Shown here: piece after piece, positions 1-5,168 of the stretch
Layout of the letters: each line of letters opens with the position of its first letter
Position numbering within the stretch: the stretch's first letter is position 1
Source of the DNA: Nanohaloarchaea archaeon SW_4_43_9
Lineage (GTDB): Archaea; Nanohalarchaeota; Nanosalinia; Nanosalinales; Nanosalinaceae
Length of the DNA: 7,230 nt
Assembly (NCBI GenBank): GCA_003009815.1
Contig: PXPD01000022.1
Span: forward strand, 1 to 7,230
Direction of reading: 5' to 3'
Position numbers and translations under genes: made by a program
Notes under the pieces: generated by a model
The model's database searches: none
Told to the model about the DNA's origin: nothing
What the model saw: the letters and a program-made list of their open reading frames with translations, nothing else

Positions 1-150
1 TGACTGCTGTTCTAGAGCTCCTTCAAAGTAGAACTGTGTGCTCACCCCTCTTTCTACCAGGAATACTTGCTGTATCGATATAAATGTGAGGATGAGCAGA
101 GAACCAAATATCACAGCTGCAATAATAAAAACCTGCCCCTTTGATTTCAT
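1..150 (-). CDS. Class III signal (type IV pilin-like) protein, N-terminal part, runs off the left edge
   Basis: Reading from the ATG at 150 leftwards gives 50 open codons that leave the window. The N-terminus MKSKGQVFIIAAVIFGSLL has the layout of an archaeal class III signal: a short basic head, a predicted prepilin-peptidase site after K-G with Gln at +1, then an uninterrupted hydrophobic stretch of about 20 residues. Known proteins of this kind are cleaved at the membrane and assembled into pilus- or archaellum-like filaments. The residue usually Glu at +5 is not obvious here. The ATG overlaps the TGA of the preceding pilin-like gene (ATGA, 147-150), and AGGTGA lies 10 nt upstream, so co-translation is likely. 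Most of the protein is unseen, so only membership in the pilin-like class can be claimed. Confidence 0.8.
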   Translation of the reverse strand, partial: MKSKGQVFIIAAVIFGSLLILTFISIQQVFLVERGVSTQFYFEGALEQQS

Positions 151-713
151 TTCCACATAATCACCTGGACTTCTCTTTCTGCTCCATCTACCAGATTTCG
201 GGAAACAACAGAACCGGCTTCCGGAACAGTTCCCTCGCTGTACTGTGTCTGTACCTCAAAGGTGAGATCAGGATTTCCGGTAAAGTTGAGGTAGCCGGAT
301 TTCCGGGAGAGCTCTACCTCGCTGTAACCCTCGCTGCCGGAGCTGAAGGCATTCTCACCTCTATAGGTTACATCGAAGCTATCGGTTGAATGAACCCAGA
401 GAAGCAGTTTCTTGTATCCTTGATCAAGTTCGTACTCCTCTTCGCTGTTGATCTTCTGTCTAGTTCTATTTATGCTGTTTATTCTTGCTGTGGAGTTGTA
501 GTTTTGCGGCGTATAAGGTTCTATATTATCTGCTATTTCATCTACAGAATCTCCTAGCTGATCTCTGTCCTGGAGCGAAAGCATGCCCCGCTCAACCGGC
601 TCAAAACTTGGCTCAGGCGCCGATACTGTATTTGGTATCACAAAGATTGATACTGAAAGAACTAATGAGGAAGCTATCACTGCTTCAAGAGTATATACAA
701 AACCTTTTTTCAT
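147..713 (-). CDS. Type IV pilin-like protein with class III signal peptide
   Basis: The 188-residue protein begins MKKGFVYTLEAVIASSLVLS. This is a basic head, a K-G cleavage site with Phe at +1 and Glu at +6, and a hydrophobic helix to about residue 26, followed by an acidic extracellular domain (about residues 30-188) with a few N-X-S/T sequons. The fold is inferred to be a pilin-like helix plus beta head; the head domain is not recognised. The C-terminus ends in VQVIMWK, close to the VVVWR end of the upstream LamG pilin. A TTG two codons earlier (719) is also open, but the ATG at 713 is preferred: it overlaps the preceding TGA as ATGA and has GGTGG 7 nt upstream. The position between two other pilin-like genes suggests a minor subunit of one filament or membrane complex. 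Confidence 0.85.
   Translation of the reverse strand: MKKGFVYTLEAVIASSLVLSVSIFVIPNTVSAPEPSFEPVERGMLSLQDRDQLGDSVDEIADNIEPYTPQNYNSTARINSINRTRQKINSEEEYELDQGYKKLLLWVHSTDSFDVTYRGENAFSSGSEGYSEVELSRKSGYLNFTGNPDLTFEVQTQYSEGTVPEAGSVVSRNLVDGAEREVQVIMWK
161..166 (-). promoter_or_regulatory. Shine-Dalgarno motif AGGTGA for the leftmost pilin-like gene
   Basis: AGGTGA on the minus strand lies 10 nt before the ATG at 150, inside the end of the upstream coding region. It matches the archaeal anti-SD complement and supports the overlapping ATGA start. Confidence 0.6.
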
Positions 714-1438
714 CGCCAAACCACCACTTTGTTCTGAATCGGTTCCAAGCCTCCTGTACGGTTTATTATAAGTGATTCAGTATCTCTTGCAAATGTGTTT
801 GTGAGCGGTATTTCGCTACCTGCATTCAGCAGGCTTAGGTTTTTTTCTGGGTCGATAAATATTCTGGAACTTTTGACCTCCCAGCTTCTTGATATATTCT
901 CAGAGGTTCCGTTAAAACTTAGCTCTATCTGCTCCGAATTCCTGATGTCAATACTGTAGTTTTTGAGTCCTTCTTGGACAGTCAAGTTCTGTCCGCCGAG
1001 ATAGTTCCCGAACTCATTGTAGGCATCGACTTGTGCTGAGAGCGCGGTTTCATCAGGTACTGAAGCATTAATCTCTAGCTCGGTCCAGTTCTTCTCTTCA
1101 TCATCTCCAAACCGGTTGCTGGTATAATTTCCTTCAAACTTTCCATCTTTACCTTTGAAGTAAAGATCTTCGACATCAGAACCGGATAGGCTGCGGTTGT
1201 AGATACGGACCTCATCAAGCTTTCCATCATAGTGTATCTCGTTATCGGCTTCAGCTCCTAACGCTATAGAGTCGCTGTTGGTCGAAGGAGAACCGGTGTC
1301 ATCGGTGTTAGAAGCTTGCCTTTTACCATTCACATAGATATACCTGTTATCGTTAGAATCATCAAATACCGCAGTTAAATGGTACCAGTTACCGGCGTTT
1401 ATCAGGTCTGATGTATCAAGACTAATAGTATTCTCTGA
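710..1438 (-). CDS. C-terminal portion of the LamG-bearing pilin-like protein, out of frame with its N-terminal portion
   Basis: This frame is open from 1441 down to the TGA at 710-712 but has no credible start of its own; a GTG at 1333 is internal to the domain. The first about 95 residues complete the LamG/concanavalin-like domain whose beginning lies in the other frame: NWYHLTAVFDD, then YIYVNGKRQ, then IALGAEAD, then DGKLDEVRIYNRSLSGSDV. These match the second half of a LamG jelly roll (WhH, YvdG, iG, iDEvriynRaLs). After it comes an unrecognised region of about 150 residues, inferred to be beta-rich, with many N-X-S/T sequons, ending in VVVWR. The fragment is read as the continuation of 1402-2844 after a frame disruption, not as a separate gene. 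Expression of the tail requires the intact allele. Confidence 0.8.
   Translation of the reverse strand, partial: SENTISLDTSDLINAGNWYHLTAVFDDSNDNRYIYVNGKRQASNTDDTGSPSTNSDSIALGAEADNEIHYDGKLDEVRIYNRSLSGSDVEDLYFKGKDGKFEGNYTSNRFGDDEEKNWTELEINASVPDETALSAQVDAYNEFGNYLGGQNLTVQEGLKNYSIDIRNSEQIELSFNGTSENISRSWEVKSSRIFIDPEKNLSLLNAGSEIPLTNTFARDTESLIINRTGGLEPIQNKVVVWR
721..725 (-). promoter_or_regulatory. Shine-Dalgarno motif GGTGG deciding the start at 713
   Basis: GGTGG on the minus strand sits 7 nt before the ATG at 713 and only 1 nt before the alternative TTG at 719. The spacing favours the ATG, which overlaps the stop codon of the upstream gene. Confidence 0.55.
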
Positions 1439-1441
1439 ACA
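1402..1441 (-). other. Frame disruption inside the LamG domain
   Basis: The upstream frame stops at 1402-1404 (TGA), and the downstream frame is open only from 1441 (it has TAA at 1442-1444). The change of frame must therefore lie in this 40-base overlap. Restoring one base near GTTCAG (about 1438) would give a continuous reading: DDYVDTGKSDN, then V-S-ENTISLDTS, then NWYHLTAVF. Even then only about 25 residues separate DDYV from WYH, where LamG domains usually have clearly more. A deletion of some tens of bases not divisible by three is an equally good explanation. Sequencing error cannot be excluded. Confidence 0.75.
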
Positions 1442-2844
1442 TTATCTGATTTACCTGTATCAACATAATCATCGGCGCCATCAAAGTCGAAAGACTGAGT
1501 GCTGAAAGTGCCGTTGACCCCTCTACTTACTCCGTTTTCAGGAGTTCCATCATTTCCTTCACCGGAATAATCAATGACATTACCGGATTCTCTATCCATC
1601 CGCCAGTATCCCACCAAACCCTTTGTTAGATCATTGCCTGCTGATCCGTTCCTGTATCCAATTCCCAAGGTACCTGAACTGTTTTTTCTATCTGCCGAAG
1701 TCCCGGTATAACTTCCTGTGTTCCAGTCTTTCTGGTCTGATATATCCTGTAGAATGCTTCTGAATTTCTGGCTAGCGGCTTCCGCGAAACCGTACGTTAT
1801 GTTGTATCCCTGGTCTCCAAGTTCCAGTTTTTTCTCAAGCTCCTGTTCATCAAGACTGTTTAGTTCCCTGATATTTTCCTTTGTTGCACCTCTTACCTTT
1901 TCCGACACACCGAAATAAATTTCGCCCTGTTTGAACATTTTGGCTCTCTTCCATCCTTCAGCATAATCCGAATTATGAAGCATAATCCTGAGCCTGTCAG
2001 TCTCTATTTCTGCCTTCACTACATCGGATCCATCGGATTTCGTGACGTTGGCATCTAGGTCACCGATAAAGCTTATTCCGTAATTGGATGCAATCGTGAA
2101 TCCCTTTGTCTGGTTTGATTTAGATACTTGGCCTTCTAGAGGCGTGGTTGAGTTATCGTTCTCCCAGTAAAGGGTTGAAAGGTTTTTGAGGTAGAAGGTT
2201 GTGGTTTGTGTGTCTTCTATTATTATCTCCGGTGTTTTCTCATATACTGTCAGGTTACCGTCGAAGGTTGAAGCCGAGATTGTCTTTCCTTCAGTACTGT
2301 AATCTGTGTAGTGGAACTCTGCATCGCTGTTCAATAGTTCATTTCCTTGTATCTGTAGAGAGGTGAGTCCAGGACTGTTAGGTTCTACCGTTATCAAGCT
2401 GTTTGAGATCTCTCCATTGGTTGAAATACTGGTTGTACTTGTGTTCTCTGAAATACTTTCTTCGTAGTGGCTCATTTCATAGCTTGAGTTGCTGCCTTCA
2501 ACTACAGCCTTCACGTTTTTCTCGCTCACATTGATGTTTGAGGTTGTATTCATCGACCCTGAGTTTCTGGCAGTTGAGCTCCGGAAAAAGTGGGGTCGGT
2601 CAACAGGTACATCTGACTCTAGTTCTACAGGCGTTCTCACGTAGAGATTGGTTTTCCGACCTTCGATATAGGTTTCCTCCTCTAGATTCGAGGAAGTCTC
2701 TGCAAGCTGATTCTGGATCCCTGATGAGTCTAATACTTTTAAGCTAGGCTGTGAGATTATTATCACTGTTGAGAGGGAGGTAATTAGAAAAAGGGATAAG
2801 CCGACTGTCCAGTCGATATTTATTGCCTGACCTTCCGATTTCAT
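1402..2844 (-). CDS. Large type IV pilin-like protein with LamG-type domain, N-terminal portion (gene broken by frameshift)
   Basis: The protein starts MKSEGQAINIDWTVGLSLFL, a class III-like signal with a G-Q cleavage site, Asp at +6 and a hydrophobic segment to about residue 31. Glu rather than Lys/Arg before the Gly is unusual. Residues about 40-400 are an unrecognised extracellular region with about a dozen N-X-S/T sequons and a predicted helical, charged patch near 320-350. A LamG/concanavalin-A-like domain begins near residue 409 (GLVGYWRMD, IDYSGEGNDGT, SFDFDGADDYVDTG) and is cut by a frame change; its second half continues at 1438-1160. Intact, the product would be about 710 residues, far larger than an ordinary pilin, so it may be a tip or minor pilin with an adhesive domain. 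LamG domains commonly bind glycans or proteins; the ligand here is unknown. The start overlaps the upstream TGA by one base. Confidence 0.85.
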   Translation of the reverse strand: MKSEGQAINIDWTVGLSLFLITSLSTVIIISQPSLKVLDSSGIQNQLAETSSNLEEETYIEGRKTNLYVRTPVELESDVPVDRPHFFRSSTARNSGSMNTTSNINVSEKNVKAVVEGSNSSYEMSHYEESISENTSTTSISTNGEISNSLITVEPNSPGLTSLQIQGNELLNSDAEFHYTDYSTEGKTISASTFDGNLTVYEKTPEIIIEDTQTTTFYLKNLSTLYWENDNSTTPLEGQVSKSNQTKGFTIASNYGISFIGDLDANVTKSDGSDVVKAEIETDRLRIMLHNSDYAEGWKRAKMFKQGEIYFGVSEKVRGATKENIRELNSLDEQELEKKLELGDQGYNITYGFAEAASQKFRSILQDISDQKDWNTGSYTGTSADRKNSSGTLGIGYRNGSAGNDLTKGLVGYWRMDRESGNVIDYSGEGNDGTPENGVSRGVNGTFSTQSFDFDGADDYVDTGKSDNVQRILLVLIHQT

Positions 2845-3770
2845 CAGTATATACCTACTGAGTTTTCTCCTTCTTTGACTATTTCAAAGTTGTATCTTCC
2901 AGGGCTGTACGATATATTGGAATCTATATCTACTTCCGGATCATAGATCACTCTAACCTCCGGGTTTTCAGGTAAAACATATGCGAAGCTTGGCCTGATC
3001 TGCTCAAGGAACTCGTTTTCTTTAATCAGCTCTTCCCGGTTTTGAATATTATTCCGGTCCCCTTTGGTGAATGGTATAATAAAATCAGAAGATGTAGAAT
3101 TAGCCTTCATAACATACACATTTTCCCCTTCAATGCTTCTTGAAGCTGAAGACATTTTATCTGAGACAATTCCGGAAGTTAATTCATCTCCTTCTGCAAC
3201 CATAGCAGGATAATCTGCTGAGTCAAAGCTCTGTTCACCTTCAACCTCTTCACCATCAAAGTAGACATCATCGTCCGAAGTAAGATTAAACTCTATCTCC
3301 AAAGTGATATTCTCAGGTTCAGCATAACTTCCACACACAAGTCTGTCAAACAAACCCGGTCCTCCTACATGAGCGTTATCCGGTCCTGAGACGGAAAAAA
3401 GCTCGGTCTCGTTAGCTAGACACATGTCGCCTTTTGAGGTGATTCTTGTGTTCATTTCGCCGGTACAGACATTTAACCGGTATCCGCCGAATGTGGAGAA
3501 ATGTGCGTTATCCTCTCTACTGCTTAAGTGGAAACCTGAAGTGCCTTCGCACCTCTCTTCCTGTATAACTACATCTGAGATGCCTTCAACACAAAGGTTA
3601 TTATCATAATAACCGGGTTCTGCAGGATGACTGTACAGTTTCTGCGGATCTGAGATGGATATTACCGGTTCTTCCTGGTTATTACACTCATCTCTAATTT
3701 CAGGCTCTATCTGGCCGGATACGGAGGATACGAGAAGTATGCAAACAAAGGACAGGAATGTTTTTCTCAT
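2844..3770 (-). CDS. Secreted protein with three Cys-pair (NAH-type) repeats
   Basis: The 308-residue protein starts with a Sec signal peptide (MRKTFLSFVCILLVSSVSG, probable cleavage before QIEPE). The mature part holds six cysteines in three evenly sized pairs: C29-C60, C74-C102 and C117-C146. The second and third units share DNAH at residues 87-90 and 131-134, and all three have an aromatic residue shortly before the closing Cys, so they read as three copies of one small disulfide-closed module. Residues about 150-308 are acidic, Cys-free and unrecognised, ending in a predicted beta-rich stretch (about 262-298). I know no function with confidence. It is first in the operon, with a TATA-like box 28 nt before the ATG, and overlaps the LamG pilin gene by one base (TGATG). 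A role in the same surface structure is inferred. Confidence 0.85.
   Translation of the reverse strand: MRKTFLSFVCILLVSSVSGQIEPEIRDECNNQEEPVISISDPQKLYSHPAEPGYYDNNLCVEGISDVVIQEERCEGTSGFHLSSREDNAHFSTFGGYRLNVCTGEMNTRITSKGDMCLANETELFSVSGPDNAHVGGPGLFDRLVCGSYAEPENITLEIEFNLTSDDDVYFDGEEVEGEQSFDSADYPAMVAEGDELTSGIVSDKMSSASRSIEGENVYVMKANSTSSDFIIPFTKGDRNNIQNREELIKENEFLEQIRPSFAYVLPENPEVRVIYDPEVDIDSNISYSPGRYNFEIVKEGENSVGIY
2853..2856 (-). promoter_or_regulatory. Shine-Dalgarno-like AGGT for the LamG pilin gene
   Basis: AGGT on the minus strand lies 8 nt before the ATG at 2844, within the 3' end of the upstream gene. It is short, but the spacing is normal and the TGATG stop/start overlap supports translational coupling. 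Confidence 0.4.
3333..3686 (-). repeat. Three tandem disulfide-module repeats (protein level)
   Basis: This stretch encodes residues 29-146 of the secreted protein. The three units each open and close with Cys at spacings of 31, 28 and 29 residues; the last two share DNAH, and the first has SHP in the matching place. The DNA is too diverged to be called a nucleotide repeat. Confidence 0.65.
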
Positions 3771-3792
3771 TAATCATTTTTTAGCCGCTGCT

Positions 3793-3802
3793 AATTATTA
3801 AA
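3793..3802 (-). promoter_or_regulatory. TATA box for the minus-strand pilin operon
   Basis: TTTAATAATT on the minus strand is centred about 28 nt before the ATG at 3770, the position expected for a leaderless or near-leaderless archaeal transcript. A purine-rich stretch (AAATCAGG) precedes it, as for a BRE. TTTAAAAAA at 3816-3808 is an alternative that would leave a leader of about 16 nt. Confidence 0.5.
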
Positions 3803-3807
3803 CCTGA

Positions 3808-3816
3808 TTTTTTAAA
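3808..3816 (+). promoter_or_regulatory. TATA box for the plus-strand block
   Basis: TTTTTTAAA is centred about 27 nt before the ATG at 3840, fitting a leaderless transcript that begins at or next to the start codon. It lies in the same 69-bp divergent spacer as the minus-strand promoter. Confidence 0.5.
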
Positions 3817-3839
3817 CTCGGTCTCATAATCTATGATAC

Positions 3840-4460
3840 ATGCCTGATACATTTGGAACCGGAAATATGAAAGACAGTTTTGATAGAAAATCGCTCAGCT
3901 TTCTAATATCCGGGCTTATTCTAGGGTCGGTTGCAGTATTCTTATCATTAAATGCTGGAAATGTAAGTGGTGAAGAGGCAGCTCAAGACCTAGTTTCAAC
4001 GCTTGAGCAGAGTTCAGGTCAGGATCTTGAACTTGTAAATGTCCAAGAAAGTAACGGCCTGTATAAAGTCGACATAAAAGACGCTAATAATCAACTTTCC
4101 ACATACTATATCACGAGAGACGGAGAGATGGTAGCCCAAGATGCAGGTATGACTAACTTTCCTGAGTTCAGGCAACAGGTCTCTGCACAGGCAAACTTCT
4201 CTTCATGTCTAGAGGAGGAAGGAGTTGTAATGTTCGGGAACCGGTCTCAAAGGTCAACCGCCGCACAGATCCAGCTTCTAGGGGGTCCAAACATGGTTTC
4301 AGGAATTTATGCTGATGTAAATAACGAACAGGTTCTGAACCAGGCTCAACAGCTTGGAATAGAGAGAATACCTGCCTTTGCAACAAATGAGTCTGCCGTG
4401 CAGGGAGTACAGACAGTACCGCAGCTAGAAGAGTTCTCAGGCTGTGAATATAACGGTTAG
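3840..4460 (+). CDS. Membrane-anchored thioredoxin-fold protein lacking the CxxC site
   Basis: The 206-residue protein has one membrane segment (about 19-38), then a region (about 60-100) with GLYKVDIKD and YYITRDGEMV, resembling the domain preceding the Trx fold in DsbC-like and archaeal Dsb-like proteins. Next comes a thioredoxin-like domain (about 119-202): FSSCLEEEGVVMFG, then R-S-Q-R-S-T, a helix, IYADV, and IERIPAFA with a likely cis-Pro at 178. Relatives usually carry W-C-P-H-C after the first strand; here the matching residues read R-S-Q-R-S, so both catalytic cysteines appear to be Ser (136 and 139). C123 and C202 remain and probably form a structural disulfide. It probably faces the outside and acts as a chaperone or scaffold, not a redox enzyme. 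The ATG at 3867 is an alternative start; the promoter spacing favours 3840. Confidence 0.75.
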   Translation: MPDTFGTGNMKDSFDRKSLSFLISGLILGSVAVFLSLNAGNVSGEEAAQDLVSTLEQSSGQDLELVNVQESNGLYKVDIKDANNQLSTYYITRDGEMVAQDAGMTNFPEFRQQVSAQANFSSCLEEEGVVMFGNRSQRSTAAQIQLLGGPNMVSGIYADVNNEQVLNQAQQLGIERIPAFATNESAVQGVQTVPQLEEFSGCEYNG

Positions 4461-4464
4461 GGAA

Positions 4465-4908
4465 ATGGAGGGGAAAAGAAACAAACTAAAGGATCTTGGA
4501 AGGGATCTGAATCGGAAAATAGATTCATACAGGGAGCAACTGCTGATATATGGCCTTATTGGTGTCGCAGTAATTTCTGGCACAACTTTCCTCTATATAA
4601 GTCCTTTAGAAATTTCTCATATTGGAGATGATAGAAATGTTAATATTGAGGGAGAAACGGTGAATGTAAATGTGGATGGGGAGAGAGCTGAGCCTTTCAG
4701 ACCGGTAATATCGCCAGAGGACGGCATCAGGTTTACTAACAGCGCAGATCATCAACTTGAATTTGGATTTGATAGACATGTCGATTCTTTCTCACTTCAA
4801 TCTGGGGAAAGTCGGGTCGTAGATTTGAATATGACCGTGTACTATAATGTGACTGCTTCAGGGCAGGAAGAGTTCCGGCCGATTTTAGCAGGAATATCAG
4901 TTCAGTGA
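4465..4908 (+). CDS. Single-pass membrane protein with cupredoxin-like extracellular domain
   Basis: The 147-residue protein has a basic cytoplasmic head (1-23), one membrane helix (about 26-45) and an acidic exterior. Residues about 85-130 (IRFTNSADHQLEF, then FSLQSGES, then TVYYNVTA) follow the strand pattern of cupredoxin-like domains, in which an f.l.pGes turn precedes the last strands. There is no cysteine and no C-x(n)-H-x(n)-M loop, so a type 1 copper site is not possible; H96 and H105 are the only His residues in the domain. The assignment is structural and tentative. The gene follows the Trx-like gene by 4 bases and is probably co-transcribed. A GTG at 4444 would add seven residues and overlap the upstream gene; the ATG at 4465 is chosen, though its GGTTAGGG motif sits unusually close. 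Confidence 0.7.
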   Translation: MEGKRNKLKDLGRDLNRKIDSYREQLLIYGLIGVAVISGTTFLYISPLEISHIGDDRNVNIEGETVNVNVDGERAEPFRPVISPEDGIRFTNSADHQLEFGFDRHVDSFSLQSGESRVVDLNMTVYYNVTASGQEEFRPILAGISVQ

Positions 4909-4931
4909 TTCTGTCTGGAAATCCAAACCAG

Positions 4932-4940
4932 TTTAAATAA
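4932..4940 (+). promoter_or_regulatory. TATA box upstream of the tail-fibre-like genes
   Basis: TTTAAATAA lies in the 65-base gap after the cupredoxin-like gene, centred about 38 nt before the GTG at 4974, so a transcript would carry a leader of roughly 10 nt. This separates the fibre-like genes as their own transcription unit. No convincing terminator was seen in the gap. Confidence 0.45.
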
Positions 4941-4973
4941 GCCCTGAAAAATAAGTATTAAGGTCATTTAAAG

Positions 4974-5168
4974 GTGGAAAATAGAAAAACAATCTTAACG
5001 ATATTTTTGGCATTATTTTTGGTAGCTAATGTCGGCGCACAGGACCCAAGGCACCCATTGAGCCAGATATATCCGATAGATATTGATCTGGGGATGGAGG
5101 CCCAAGATATAAGGAATGTCTCCCAGCTCCAGCTTAATGACGGTGTAGGAGAGAAAGGGAAACGATGA
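4974..5168 (+). CDS. N-terminal portion of secreted tail-fibre-like protein (gene broken by frameshift)
   Basis: Sixty-four codons encode a Sec signal peptide (MENRKTILTIFLALFLVANV, then GAQ, cleavage likely before DPRHP) and about 40 mature residues. The end of these, DIRNVSQLQLNDGVGEK, reads directly into the fibre-like repeats of the next frame. The frame stops at 5166-5168 right after an AAAGGGAAA run. The start is GTG; no upstream in-frame ATG exists, and later ATGs would lose the signal peptide. It is the front of the protein continued at 5149-6783, not an independent small gene. Repaired, the product would be about 602 residues. Confidence 0.75.
   Translation: MENRKTILTIFLALFLVANVGAQDPRHPLSQIYPIDIDLGMEAQDIRNVSQLQLNDGVGEKGKR
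5149..5168 (+). other. One-base frame disruption at AAAGGGAAA
   Basis: The first frame ends at TGA 5166-5168; the second is open only after TAG 5146-5148, so the change lies in these 20 bases. Removing one A or G from the AAAGGG run gives the same repaired protein in both cases: NDGVGEKGNDEWDILN, continuing into VNMNGNNITG. The homopolymer context makes a sequencing slip or a true one-base insertion both plausible. Confidence 0.8.

Noticed and set aside
485..775. Plus-strand open frames opposite the pilin-like gene, including 141-389 and 583-771
   Set aside because: They overlap a well-supported minus-strand pilin-like gene and show no recognisable protein features.
3833..3847. Overlapping out-of-frame ATG with a four-codon frame at the start of the Trx-fold gene
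   Set aside because: It is too short to support as a leader peptide and is probably incidental to the leaderless start.
4915..4931. CTGG...CCAG inverted repeat just after the cupredoxin-like gene, as a possible terminator
   Set aside because: The stem is only four base pairs and no T-run follows; chance occurrence is likely.
5149..5168. Programmed ribosomal frameshifting as the reason for the split fibre gene
   Set aside because: No slippery heptamer with a downstream structure was recognised, and a one-base slip in a run explains it more simply.
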